From the NCBI GenBank assembly GCA_017431845.1, contig JAFRKG010000120.1, positions 1 through 64,000 of the forward strand: DNA of 64,000 bases, in the 5' to 3' direction. The notes under the pieces were generated by a model. That model was not told the DNA's origin and made no database searches. It worked only from the letters and a program-made list of their open reading frames with translations. Shown piece after piece: positions 36,192 to 45,688 of the stretch (position 1 is its first letter; each line of letters opens with the position of its first letter). The translations under genes and the position numbers were made by a program. Source of the DNA: Methanosphaera sp. GTDB taxonomy: Archaea; Methanobacteriota; Methanobacteria; Methanobacteriales; Methanobacteriaceae.

Positions 36192-37529
36192 ATGTCAACA
36201 AAAGATGAAAAAATAGACAGCATAATTAAACAAATAGATGAATTCGACTATAAATTCTTAAGATTACAATTTTCAGATATTCATGGTATCCCAAAAAGTA
36301 TGGCAGTATCATTAAAAAAACCAGATGACATAGAAGATATAATCGAAGAGGGATTATTGTTTGATGGATCATCAGTACCAGGTTTTGTAGGTATAAACGA
36401 TAGTGATTTATTATTAAAACCAGACATCAATACATTCTCCACATTACCATGGAGACCAGAAGAAAAAGGTGCTTGCAGATTTATATGTGACATTTATAAT
36501 ACTGATGGAAGCCCATTTGAAGGAGATCCAAGAGGAGTACTAAAAAAATCCTTAAAAAAAGCAGAAGAAAGAGGATATCAATTTAATATGGGTCCAGAAC
36601 CAGAATTTTTCATAATCGAACAAGATGAACATGGAAACTACATGCCTGCAGACCAAGCAGATTACTTTGATGTTGAACCACTCGACAAAGGAACAGATAT
36701 AAGAAGAGAAATAGTACTGGGATTAGAAAAACTGGATTTCAACATAGAAGTAAGCCATCACGAAGTAGCACCAGGACAACATGAAATTGACTTCAGATTT
36801 GCTGATGCATTAAAAACAGCAGATGCAGTAATAACATTTAAACAAGCTATTAAAGCATTAGTTCATAATTTAGGATACGATGTAACATTTATGCCTAAAC
36901 CATTCTTTGGAGTAAACGGTAGTGGAATGCATTGTAACCAAAGTTTATTTAAAGATGGAAAAAACATTTTCTATGATCCAGATACTGAAAGTCAATTATC
37001 ACAAGAAGCATTATACTTTATAGGTGGACTGTTAAAACATGCTCCAGCATTATCATGTATTCTATCTCCAACCGTAAACTCTTATAAACGTTTAGTACCT
37101 GGATACGAAGCACCATGTTATATTGCATACGGACTAAAAAATAGGTCTACTTTACTAAGAATTCCTGCATCAAGAGGTATTGGAACAAGAATTGAATGTC
37201 GTTCTGCAGATCCATCATGTAACCCTTATTTGGCATTTGCAGTATTGTTAGAAGCAGGATTAGATGGAATGGATAATAAAATTGATCCTGGAGAACCAAC
37301 AGAATTCAATGCTTTCGCATATACTCCTGAAGAGCTAGAAGAAAAAGGTATTAAAACTTTACCAACAAGTTTATGGGAAGCATATCATTCATTAGAAAAA
37401 GATGATGTAGTTAAAAATGCATTAGGGGACTATGTGTATAATCAGTTTTATAACATTAAACGTCAAGAATGGGATGATTATAGAATACAAGTATTTGATT
37501 ATGAACGTGAAAAATACTTAAACATATAA
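36192..37529 (+). CDS. glnA: Glutamine synthetase type I
   Basis: A 445-residue GS that makes glutamine from glutamate, ammonia and ATP. Seen in order: FDGSSVPGF (substrate loop), [10 protein letters not shown] with metal-binding Glu, [13 protein letters not shown] (metal-binding residues), [12 protein letters not shown] (with the ATP/metal His), [13 protein letters not shown] (glutamate/ATP binding) and [15 protein letters not shown]. There is no tyrosine adenylylation loop, consistent with the short GSI-alpha form, so control would be by transcription and effectors. An NrpR-type operator lies upstream. AGGTGAG precedes the ATG. The glutamate synthase genes follow, completing the GS-GOGAT route. 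Confidence 0.96.
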   Translation: MSTKDEKIDSIIKQIDEFDYKFLRLQFSDIHGIPKSMAVSLKKPDDIEDIIEEGLLFDGSSVPGFVGINDSDLLLKPDINTFSTLPWRPEEKGACRFICDIYNTDGSPFEGDPRGVLKKSLKKAEERGYQFNMGPEPEFFIIEQDEHGNYMPADQADYFDVEPLDKGTDIRREIVLGLEKLDFNIEVSHHEVAPGQHEIDFRFADALKTADAVITFKQAIKALVHNLGYDVTFMPKPFFGVNGSGMHCNQSLFKDGKNIFYDPDTESQLSQEALYFIGGLLKHAPALSCILSPTVNSYKRLVPGYEAPCYIAYGLKNRSTLLRIPASRGIGTRIECRSADPSCNPYLAFAVLLEAGLDGMDNKIDPGEPTEFNAFAYTPEELEEKGIKTLPTSLWEAYHSLEKDDVVKNALGDYVYNQFYNIKRQEWDDYRIQVFDYEREKYLNI

Positions 37530-37584
37530 TTAATTTTTCTTGAACATTGTTTTTTAAATTGGTATTATACTTGTCACTTATATA

Positions 37585-37629
37585 TTTATATATAACTTAT
37601 GACATATGTTATATCGGAAGTATATTTCC
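37585..37629 (+). promoter_or_regulatory. Second promoter with NrpR-type operator
   Basis: TTTATATATA at 37585-37594 is followed by GGAAGTATATTTCC at 37616-37629, again an exact GGAA-N6-TTCC. TATA-to-operator distance is 31 bases, against 32 at glnA, and the two operators differ at one base only. It lies 520 bases ahead of the first glutamate synthase gene. It either drives that operon through a long leader or drives a separate small RNA. Confidence 0.8.
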
Positions 37630-37857
37630 TATTTCCTATAATAAGAAAAATATTAAAACAAACACAAACTTTAAAAAAAGAATTAAAAGAGGCAAAAAAT
37701 AAAAGCATAATCAAAAAAACGAAATCATAAGACACATAAAAATTAATAAAAAATAAATACATATCATTCAAAAAAAAATAAGCAATATAACATAAAAACT
37801 AATAAAATAAAAACACATTTTATTAAAAATCAAAAAGAACACAAAACTAGAACATCT

Positions 37858-37921
37858 GGGGTGATGTATTGTAATTGACATTATACTAAAATTAATAAAA
37901 TTAAAATCTCCTCATCACCCC
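37858..37921 (+). ncRNA. Hairpin in the leader ahead of the glutamate synthase operon
   Basis: GGGGTGATG (37858-37866) and CATCACCCC (37913-37921) are perfect 9-bp complements with a 46-base AT-rich loop, followed at once by TTTT. This is the most G+C-rich stem in the spacer. It could end a roughly 300-base RNA starting at the upstream NrpR-type promoter, act as an attenuator, or bind a protein. Because the left arm carries GGTGAT, the stem might also mimic or hide a ribosome binding site. No known RNA family was recognised. Confidence 0.4.
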
Positions 37922-38148
37922 TTTTAAAATTCTATACAAAACATCACAAAATTCAAATCATTATTATTTTTCATTTTATGTATCTATTTTTTCACTAAAT
38001 TTCTTAAAATAACAAAAATTTTCAATTTAATAAAAATATGAAAAAAAATGTTCATAATATAACTTTTCTTTTAACAAAAAAGGGTACTTGGAAGTTATAA
38101 ACTATAATTGAAAGTATATTCTATTAAAATAAACAAAGAGGTAATAAC

Positions 38149-39066
38149 ATGTGTGGAATTGCAGGACTAATATATAAAGATAAAAAAACACACAGTGTGG
38201 GAAAATCATTAACTTCAATGCTAGGATCTTTACAGCATAGAGGACCAGACTCAGCAGGATTTGCAATATATGGTGGTTTAAATCTTCCAAAAAATCATTA
38301 TCAACTAAATATAGAAATAAAAAATAAAAACAAACTATTAAATCAAGTTAAAACCACTTTAACACAATCAAGCAAAATTTTTAACGAAGAAATAATAAAA
38401 TCTGACGAAAAATATAACATCTACCGATGCGAAATAAAACTAGAAAACTACTCAATGCTAAAACAATTAATCACCACATTAGACGAAATAGAAGACATAC
38501 AAGTAATAAACGGCTCACAATCATTTGAAATGATAAAAGACATAGGAAAAGTAAAAGACATATCCAAACGATACAACGTATCAAAAAGAAAAGGAACACA
38601 CGGAATAGGACATACAAGATTCGCAACAGAAAGTGGAATAGACAGATACCATGCACACCCATATCAAAGCTATATCACACCAGATATCACCGTAGTACAT
38701 AATGGACAAATAACAAATTACTGGAAAATCAGAGACCCATTAGAAAGAAAAGGACACGTCTTCAAAACATTAAACGACACAGAATGCATCGTACACTACA
38801 TAGCAGAAAAACTATCACAAGGATACAAACTAGAAGAAACATTAGAAGCAGCAGTAAAAGACTTAGACGGTCCATTTTCCATACTAGTAGGAACACCAAA
38901 CGGAATTGGAATAGCAAAAGACAAACTAGGACTAAGACCAGGAGTAATGGCAGAAAATGATGATATATTCGCAATAGCATCCGAAGAAATGTCATTACAA
39001 AATGTAGTGAACACCGAACATGTAGAACAAATTGCACCTGGAGAAACAAGATCATACACAATATAA
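38149..39066 (+). CDS. Glutamate synthase, glutaminase (amidotransferase) subunit
   Basis: A 305-residue class II glutamine amidotransferase. It begins MCGIAGL, so Cys2 becomes the catalytic N-terminal nucleophile. It also has QHRGPDSAGFAIY, GTHGIGHTRFATES, HPYQSY, VVHNGQI and NDTECIVHYI, and DGPFSILVGTPNGIGIAKDKLGLRPG. It releases ammonia from glutamine for the synthase. In archaea the domains of bacterial GltB are separate genes; this is the first of four in order. AGAGGT precedes the ATG. The stop is 8 bases before the next gene. Confidence 0.92.
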   Translation: MCGIAGLIYKDKKTHSVGKSLTSMLGSLQHRGPDSAGFAIYGGLNLPKNHYQLNIEIKNKNKLLNQVKTTLTQSSKIFNEEIIKSDEKYNIYRCEIKLENYSMLKQLITTLDEIEDIQVINGSQSFEMIKDIGKVKDISKRYNVSKRKGTHGIGHTRFATESGIDRYHAHPYQSYITPDITVVHNGQITNYWKIRDPLERKGHVFKTLNDTECIVHYIAEKLSQGYKLEETLEAAVKDLDGPFSILVGTPNGIGIAKDKLGLRPGVMAENDDIFAIASEEMSLQNVVNTEHVEQIAPGETRSYTI

Positions 39067-39074
39067 AAAAAAAT

Positions 39075-39761
39075 ATGGGAAGTTATAATATGAGTGAGTA
39101 TACTATAGATGCAAAAAACATGGAAGAAAAAGATTTAACCCGTTCAATAAAAGAACACGCATTAAATTATGATAAACTAATCATCAAAAATCCTCAATCC
39201 AGACACAATATTGCTGCAGGAGTAACAGAAGAAGTAAAAATAGAAATAGATGGTTCAGCAGGATATTTCATAGGAACAATGATAGATGGCCCAAAAATAC
39301 ATGTGAAAAATAATGCAGGATGGTTCGCAGGAGACAACATGACCAAGGGCGAACTAATAATCGATGGAAGTGCAGGTGACGGAGTAGGACAAGGAATATA
39401 CGGGGGAACAGTAGTAGTAAGAGGCGATGCAGGTTCACGTACAGGAGAAATCATGAAAGGAGGAACAGTCATCATAGGAGGAAACAGTGGTTTCATGACA
39501 GGACTACTAATGATGGGAGGACAACTAATAGTACTCGGAGACGTAACCAATGATGCTGGAGAATCAATCATGAGAGGAACAATATACGTTCTAGGAGAAG
39601 TAAAAAGTCTTGGAAAAAATGCTAAAATGGAACAAACAACATTAGAAGACCAAAAAGAACTAAAAACACTATTAACAAAATACGGATTTGAAATAACAGA
39701 TATAGATTATACAAATTTCAAAAAAATAACAAACAAATCCGAAAAACCATTAACGGAGTGA
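39075..39761 (+). CDS. Glutamate synthase, GXGXG (alpha C-terminal) subunit
   Basis: A 228-residue protein made of the right-handed beta-helix found at the C-terminus of bacterial GltB. Repeats such as DGSAGYFIG, NNAGWFAGD, DGSAGDGVGQGIYGGTV, GDAGSRTGEIMKGGTV and GGNSGFMTGLLMMGGQ form the GXGXG ladder, which bridges the glutaminase and synthase sites. Residues 1-60 hold the lead-in IDAKNMEEKDL. The next gene starts 7 bases after its stop, so it is the second gene of the operon. It starts at ATG 39075 (MGSYNMSEY); a start at the second ATG (39090), which begins MSEYTIDA, is equally possible. Confidence 0.9.
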   Translation: MGSYNMSEYTIDAKNMEEKDLTRSIKEHALNYDKLIIKNPQSRHNIAAGVTEEVKIEIDGSAGYFIGTMIDGPKIHVKNNAGWFAGDNMTKGELIIDGSAGDGVGQGIYGGTVVVRGDAGSRTGEIMKGGTVIIGGNSGFMTGLLMMGGQLIVLGDVTNDAGESIMRGTIYVLGEVKSLGKNAKMEQTTLEDQKELKTLLTKYGFEITDIDYTNFKKITNKSEKPLTE

Positions 39762-39768
39762 TCAAAAC

Positions 39769-40845
39769 ATGTCAGAAGACAAAATAGCAATAGTAGGAAC
39801 TCCTTGTGAAATAATGGCAGCATCAAAAATACAACACTACACTCAAACACCAATCGACTTCAAAATAGGACTATTCTGCATGGAAAACTTTTCATACTCC
39901 TACTTTGTAAAACTACTAAAAACAATGGATTTAACAATGGAAGAAATAGAAAAATTCAGAATAGAAAAAGGATACGCATTCCTAAACCTAAAAAACGGAA
40001 AACAAGTAAAAATATCATTATCAAAAGCAAAAACAGTAGTAAGAAAAAACTGCAATATCTGTGCAGAATTAACATCAGAAACCTCAGACATATCAGTAGG
40101 ATCAATAGGCTCAGAAAACGGATGGTCAACAATAATAATAAGAACAGAAAAAGGAGAAAAAATAATAGAAGATGCAATCAAACAAAAATACCTAAAAGCC
40201 AAAGAATTAACACCATCCCAACTAAAATTATTAGAACGAATATCATCAAATAAAACAAAAACAAATTATGAAAACATAGAATCCAGAGAATCAAGAGCAA
40301 GACCAGTACTATACTTAAGAGACAAAACAGACGAAAGCATCATGGAAGAAATACTAGAATCAAACTTTGATGACCTAAGAGCAAACGTAATAAACGTAGG
40401 AGCATGCGTACTATGCGGAGCATGTGAATACGTATGTCCGGATGATCTAATACTAATAAAGAACACAAAACCAAGAAAAAAACGAAAAAAATGTCCCGAA
40501 GACTGTCACATGTGTTTCACAGTCTGTCCAAGAACATTCATACCAACAGACCTAAGAAACAATTTAACAAAAACAATCGGAGACTACAAAAAAATCTTAA
40601 CAGTAAAATCATTAAAACATAATGAAGGTCAAGACGGTGTGGTAGTAACTACAATACTTGACTACTTATTATCTAATAATATAGTAACACAAACATTAGT
40701 AGTAGATAAAAAAGAAAACTTAGCCTGGAAACCTTATGCAAAACTCACAAAAGACGTGGATGAAATAGTTAAAGCTTCAGGAACAAAATATTCTGTCTGC
40801 CCAGTATTTAAACCACTAAAACAATTAAAAAGGGATGTGAATTAA
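39769..40845 (+). CDS. F420 hydrogenase/dehydrogenase beta-type (FrhB-like) subunit of glutamate synthase
   Basis: A 358-residue flavoprotein of the FrhB/FpoF family. The start IAIVGTPCEIMAASKIQ and the KNCNICAELTSETSDISVGSIGS stretch are family hallmarks. Two ferredoxin-type motifs follow, CVLCGACEYVCP (about residues 214-225) and CPEDCHMCFTVCP, for Fe-S clusters. FrhB-type subunits bind FAD and exchange hydride with coenzyme F420. Its place between the GXGXG and FMN subunits implies that this glutamate synthase draws its electrons from F420H2 instead of NADPH or ferredoxin; this is inference from context. The stop touches the next ATG. Confidence 0.88.
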   Translation: MSEDKIAIVGTPCEIMAASKIQHYTQTPIDFKIGLFCMENFSYSYFVKLLKTMDLTMEEIEKFRIEKGYAFLNLKNGKQVKISLSKAKTVVRKNCNICAELTSETSDISVGSIGSENGWSTIIIRTEKGEKIIEDAIKQKYLKAKELTPSQLKLLERISSNKTKTNYENIESRESRARPVLYLRDKTDESIMEEILESNFDDLRANVINVGACVLCGACEYVCPDDLILIKNTKPRKKRKKCPEDCHMCFTVCPRTFIPTDLRNNLTKTIGDYKKILTVKSLKHNEGQDGVVVTTILDYLLSNNIVTQTLVVDKKENLAWKPYAKLTKDVDEIVKASGTKYSVCPVFKPLKQLKRDVN

Positions 40846-42336
40846 ATGCCATTTGACGTCAATAGAAGATCAGAAATATGTAAAAGAAACAATAATCGAC
40901 CAGGATGTTGTTGGTATTTATGTGACAATCCTAAAGAATCATTATGTAAACATTGTTACAGCTGTTATAGCAACTGTCCACATGGAGTATATGAAATAAT
41001 CAACGATGAACCACAACCAGTACACCAAGAAAATTGTGTAGGATGTAAAATCTGTGAAGAAATGTGTCCAAACAATGCAATATATGTAACACCACTACCA
41101 GATGAAAACAGAGGAATATGGTCAAACTATACAATGCTAGAAATAAAACGAAAATCCAGAGAAGGAACATACAAAGTAAGAGGATGTGGAGCAACACGTC
41201 ATGTACCATCATTTGACGACTTAACAATACTACCAGCACAAGTATCAAGACCACCAATAGACAAATACAGGGAACCATGTAACTCAGAAGTAGTATTGGG
41301 TGATAGATTTGCAGAAAATCCAATAAAAATATCAACACCTATAATGATTGGAGCAATGTCATTTGGAGCAATTAGTAAAGAAGCAAAAATGGCATTAGCA
41401 AGAGGATCAAAACTTGCAGGAACCATTACAAATACTGGTGAAGGAGGAATGCTCCCAGAAGAAAGGCATTATGCTGACAAATTAATTGCTCAATATGCGT
41501 CAGGAAGATTTGGAGTATCAGCAAATTACCTGAATAATGCAGATGCAATTGAAATCAAAATAGGACAAGGTTCAAAAGCAGGAATGGGTGGACACTTACT
41601 AGCAGAAAAAGTAACAGCAGAAGTAGCAAAAATTAGGAATATACCAGAGGGGACCGATGCTTTAAGTCCTGCAAGACATATGGATATAGTAGGTCCAGAA
41701 GATTTAAGATTAAAAATCAATCAATTACGTGATATAACAGATTGGAAAATACCTATTATGGTAAAATTCACTTCGGGTAGAGTAGAACAAGATGTAAAAA
41801 TAGCTGCAAAAGCTGGAGCAGACATAATTGTTGTAGATGGTATGCAAGGTGGAACTGGTGCAGGACCAGAAGTTGTAACGGAACATTCAGGAATTCCTAC
41901 AATACAAGCAATACTTGAAGCAGATCAAACTCTTAGGGAAATTAACTTAAGAGAAGAAGTTAGTCTCGTAGCAGCAGGTGGAATACGTTCAGGAGCAGAT
42001 GTAGCAAAAGCAATAGCATTAGGTGCAGATGCAGCATATATTGGAACAGCAGCATTAATATCATTAGGATGTAAAGTCTGTCAGGGATGCAGTAAAGGAA
42101 CATGTCCAAAAGGAATTGCAACACAAAATAGATTGTTCAGAAGACGTCTGGATCCAGTAAGAGGTGGAGAATATGTTGCAAATTATATTAAAGTAATGAC
42201 TGAAGAAGCAAAAATGTTAACCCAACAAGCAGGAAATACTGATATTCAAAAACTAGAAAAAGAAGATTTAGTTGCATTAACTATGGAAGCATCTCACATT
42301 ACAGGAGTACCACTGGTAAGAAAAGGATTCAGATAA
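40846..42336 (+). CDS. Glutamate synthase, FMN-binding catalytic subunit with ferredoxin domain
   Basis: A 496-residue protein. The N-terminus has Cys-rich motifs, CKHCYSCYSNCP and CVGCKICEEMCP (two [4Fe-4S] clusters). Residues 100-490 are the FMN barrel of glutamate synthase: MIGAMSFGAISKEAKMALARG, NTGEGGM, ISPARHMD-like ALSPARHMDI, VKFTSGRVEQDV, IIVVDGMQGGTGAGP, LVAAGGIRSGADVAKAIALGADA and the cluster segment CKVCQGCSKGTCPKGIATQ. It makes glutamate from 2-oxoglutarate and ammonia. It is the last gene of the four-gene unit and is followed by a T-rich terminator-like run (42341-42365). Confidence 0.93.
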   Translation: MPFDVNRRSEICKRNNNRPGCCWYLCDNPKESLCKHCYSCYSNCPHGVYEIINDEPQPVHQENCVGCKICEEMCPNNAIYVTPLPDENRGIWSNYTMLEIKRKSREGTYKVRGCGATRHVPSFDDLTILPAQVSRPPIDKYREPCNSEVVLGDRFAENPIKISTPIMIGAMSFGAISKEAKMALARGSKLAGTITNTGEGGMLPEERHYADKLIAQYASGRFGVSANYLNNADAIEIKIGQGSKAGMGGHLLAEKVTAEVAKIRNIPEGTDALSPARHMDIVGPEDLRLKINQLRDITDWKIPIMVKFTSGRVEQDVKIAAKAGADIIVVDGMQGGTGAGPEVVTEHSGIPTIQAILEADQTLREINLREEVSLVAAGGIRSGADVAKAIALGADAAYIGTAALISLGCKVCQGCSKGTCPKGIATQNRLFRRRLDPVRGGEYVANYIKVMTEEAKMLTQQAGNTDIQKLEKEDLVALTMEASHITGVPLVRKGFR

Positions 42337-42436
42337 AAAAATCCATTTTTCTATTATTTTTTTTATAATTTGTATGAATTAAACAGAATGGATAAAGAAG
42401 TATTATCAAACAAATTTGGATAAAGGAGTAATTTAC

Positions 42437-45085
42437 ATGGCAGCTTTTGATCGAGCAAAAAGTGGAATTGAAAAATTAGACGAAACGCTTGATAACATAC
42501 GCTTGGGTGATAATGTTGTATGGCAAGTAACAAACCTTAAAGAATTCATGTATTTTGTCAATCCATTTATTCAACAAGCATTAAAAGACAATAGAAACCT
42601 AATTTACATAAATTTTGGGCAACATGAACCATTAATACCTATGACAGATGAGGATTTTGATCAATTAGAGAAAGAAAGACAAAATCTAGACACGAAATTT
42701 GCAATGATAAAAAGAAATGGTATAAAAATTTACAAAGTAGATCCAATGAAACAGTTTGAATCATTCACCCTTGAAGTACATAATATTATTTCAAAGGAAG
42801 GTTTTGATGCATTCTATGTTTTTGATTGTTTATCTGACCTACAGGCAATATGGTCTACAGACCTTATGATGGGAAACTTCTTCAGAGTTACATGCCCATA
42901 CTTATTTATACTTGATACAATAGCATATTTTCCAATAATAAGAGGAAAACATTCCTTTGATGCAATAGCAAAAATAAGAGAAACTACTCAACTATTTTTA
43001 GATGTATACTCGGATAATGATGAAGAAATATATGTTCATCCATTAAAAGTATGGAAAAGATACTCTCAAAGTATGTTTCTTAATCACAAATATAATCCAA
43101 ACACTGGAGATATGCAAGCATTAACTGATGGATTAGAAGTAAGTAAGTTTTATAAGTTGCTAAATGAATCTCAACAAGATGAAGAACAACAAAGTACAGA
43201 CAGTTGGGAAAGGTTTTTTGCTTCAACAAAATTATTGCATGATAATGGGGTAGATGTACAAGACCGTTGTAATCAAATGTGCAATATGATGTTATCAAAA
43301 GATAAAAGAGTAGTGGATAAAATTAGGGAATATTTTGACTATAAAGATTATATTAATATTTATCATAGATTAGTTGGTAGTGGTATGATTGGTGGAAAAG
43401 CATGTGGAATGTTACTTGCCCGGAAAATCATAGAAAAGGATAGGCCAGATATTTATGAAAAATTTGAAGCTGATGACTCATTTTACATTGGTTCAGATCT
43501 TTTTTATACTTACATAGTATCAAATGACCTGTGGAACATAAGAGTTAAACATAGAACAAAAGAAGGATATTATGAAGCAGGATTAGAACTAGAAAAAGGT
43601 ATTAAAAAAGGTACTTTCTCTGATGAACTTAAAAACAAGTTCATACGAATCCTAGATTACTATGGACAAAGTCCTATTATAGTAAGAAGCAGTAGTTTAC
43701 TGGAAGATGGTTTTGGCAATGCATTTGCCGGAAAATATGAATCAGTATTCTGTGTCAATCAAGGCACTCTCGAAGAAAGATTAGAAGCATTTGAAGAAGC
43801 TGTGAAAACAGTGTATGCTAGTACAATGAACATTTCAGCTCTTGAATATCGTGTTCTAAACAACTTGGATGATAAAGATGAACAAATGGGATTGCTTGTT
43901 CAAAGAGTATCAGGATCAGTATTTGATAAGTATTTCTTCCCAACACTTGCAGGAGTAGGATTTTCATACAGTCCCTATTCACCAACTCCGGATATGGGAC
44001 ATAATAATGGAATGTTAAGGCTAGTAATGGGACTTGGAACAAAAGCTGTTGACAGAACAAAAAAAGATTATCCACGTATAATTAATTTAGACCGTCCAAG
44101 AGCAATGGAATATGCAAACGTAGCTCAAAGACACAGATATTCACAACATTCATTAGATATTCTTGACTTAGATGAAGTGACAATACATGAAATTCCCGTT
44201 GAAGAGGGACTTAAAATTATTCCAAGATATGCTAAAAATCCTGTAATAGAACACGATTACGATGCAGAAAAAAGATTACAAGAAAGAGGACAATATCGTG
44301 AAATAGTATTTGTAAACTGTAATGGTATAGTCAATAACAATGAATTCACTACATTAATGAAAGAATTACTTAAAACAATAGAAAAAGCATATGATTACCC
44401 CGTTGATATTGAATATACTGTAAATGTTGGAAGTGATAAATCCTTTTTAGTAAATCTCTTACAATGCAGACCACTACAAATTTCCACTACAAAAGAACAA
44501 ATTGAAATACCCCAAGAAAAAGGTAAAACATACTTCCATATTAAGAATGCTTCAATGGGAAGAAGTAGAAAAGATAATATTAATACTCTTGTATACGTAA
44601 ATCCTCGTATCTATTATGAGTATCCATACGCTAAAAAAAGCTCCATTGCAAGAATAATTGGTCAAATAAATGATTACTGTAAAAAAGATGATAAAAAAGC
44701 CATGCTTATCGTACCAGGACGTATAGGCACATCATCCCCAGAACTAGGAATTCCAGTCGTATTTGCTGAAATCAGCAAATTTATTGCAATTCTTGAAGAA
44801 TCATTTAGTGAAGTCGGATATGTTCCAGAACTTTCCTTTGGAAGTCACATGTTCCAAGATCTTGTAGAAGCTAACATATACTATGGAGCATTGTTTGAAA
44901 ATGAAAAAAGGTTAGAATTCAATAAACAAATAATATATAATTATCCTAACCAACTACAACATATCAATCCTAATCTGGATGATGAAATATATGACATGAT
45001 ACACGTAATAGACTTTAAGGAAGATACTCTTGAATTATATCATGACATGAAAAAAGATGAAAGTAAATGTATTTTAAATACTTAA
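42437..45085 (+). CDS. PEP/pyruvate-binding domain protein with a KaiC-like N-terminus
   Basis: An 882-residue protein from the ATG at 42437, which has AAAGGAG 8 bases upstream; an ATG 21 bases earlier lacks such a site. Residues 8-200 look like a RecA/KaiC-type fold (SGIEKLDETLDNIRLGDNVVW), but the P-loop GxxxxGK(T/S) is missing. The rest is the ATP-grasp-like N-terminal domain of PEP synthase/pyruvate phosphate dikinase: GSGMIGGKACGMLLARKI, SPIIVRSSSLLEDGFGNAFAGKYESVFC and LLVQRVSG. The phosphohistidine and PEP-binding domains are absent, so it is not a PEP synthase. It may be an ATP-dependent phosphotransferase of unknown target. Confidence 0.82.
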   Translation: MAAFDRAKSGIEKLDETLDNIRLGDNVVWQVTNLKEFMYFVNPFIQQALKDNRNLIYINFGQHEPLIPMTDEDFDQLEKERQNLDTKFAMIKRNGIKIYKVDPMKQFESFTLEVHNIISKEGFDAFYVFDCLSDLQAIWSTDLMMGNFFRVTCPYLFILDTIAYFPIIRGKHSFDAIAKIRETTQLFLDVYSDNDEEIYVHPLKVWKRYSQSMFLNHKYNPNTGDMQALTDGLEVSKFYKLLNESQQDEEQQSTDSWERFFASTKLLHDNGVDVQDRCNQMCNMMLSKDKRVVDKIREYFDYKDYINIYHRLVGSGMIGGKACGMLLARKIIEKDRPDIYEKFEADDSFYIGSDLFYTYIVSNDLWNIRVKHRTKEGYYEAGLELEKGIKKGTFSDELKNKFIRILDYYGQSPIIVRSSSLLEDGFGNAFAGKYESVFCVNQGTLEERLEAFEEAVKTVYASTMNISALEYRVLNNLDDKDEQMGLLVQRVSGSVFDKYFFPTLAGVGFSYSPYSPTPDMGHNNGMLRLVMGLGTKAVDRTKKDYPRIINLDRPRAMEYANVAQRHRYSQHSLDILDLDEVTIHEIPVEEGLKIIPRYAKNPVIEHDYDAEKRLQERGQYREIVFVNCNGIVNNNEFTTLMKELLKTIEKAYDYPVDIEYTVNVGSDKSFLVNLLQCRPLQISTTKEQIEIPQEKGKTYFHIKNASMGRSRKDNINTLVYVNPRIYYEYPYAKKSSIARIIGQINDYCKKDDKKAMLIVPGRIGTSSPELGIPVVFAEISKFIAILEESFSEVGYVPELSFGSHMFQDLVEANIYYGALFENEKRLEFNKQIIYNYPNQLQHINPNLDDEIYDMIHVIDFKEDTLELYHDMKKDESKCILNT

Positions 45086-45688
45086 TTATTAAACTTTTAG
45101 AATTAATCTTTTATCAATCCATCACTCTATTTTTTTTAAAATTCTAAATTTTTAGTATTAGTTAAAGTATACTATAAAAAATTATATCTGGCTGTAGGAA
45201 TAAACTCCTTATTTATCCTATTTAATTTCTAGCCATTTTTCAGTATTTTTTTTCTTTATTTCCTATTTTTAATATTTGATGTATTATATATTTTAGTACA
45301 TACTACTTTTTTTAGTATGTTTGAATTGTATTATGTTTTTTTATTATGTACTAATTTTTTTATTATATTTCTTATTAGTCAAAATTTTTTTCTTAATAAA
45401 AATTCACAATTATCTAATTTTTAATATATTTCATATATATGTCATGTTCATTATTGGAATTTTGTAAATTTTATCAATATCTACTTTCATAGGTTGAAAT
45501 TAAACATTAACTATTATCTTCTGCCAATAACCACAAATTAAAATTTGAACTAAAACTAACTTAGACATAGATTATTATTTATATATAATTTTCTTCATTG
45601 GTATAAAAATTATTTTATTAATTATTTAAATATAGAATTTTAAAATTATAAAAATTTATATTTATAAAGTAATATATTATATATAAAG
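45086..45688. other. Intergenic region, 603 bp
   Basis: This AT-rich gap has a nested hairpin at 45189-45235 (probable terminator, listed separately) and a perfect short inverted repeat ACATACTA/TAGTATGT at 45298-45320. The part from about 45300 to 45465 resembles the sequence at 46400-46495 beyond the toxin-antitoxin pair (see findings). No gene was seen. Confidence 0.5.
45189..45240 (+). terminator. Hairpin and T-run downstream of the PEP/pyruvate-binding gene
   Basis: TGGCT (45189-45193) pairs with AGCCA (45231-45235), and inside it TAGGAATAAA (45195-45204) nearly pairs with TTTATCCTA (45212-45220). A run of T follows at 45236-45240 and continues downstream. It lies about 100 bases after the stop codon, fitting a transcription end, though a regulatory RNA cannot be ruled out. 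Confidence 0.4.

Larger units (their letters stand above)
37530..38148. other. Intergenic region between glnA and the glutamate synthase genes, 619 bp
   Basis: The gap has a promoter with a second NrpR-type operator (37585-37629) and a strong hairpin (37858-37921), both listed separately, then about 220 bases of AT-rich sequence with a second possible TATA box near 38050-38062. It is long for a simple leader. No open frame with a good start was seen. Confidence 0.6.
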
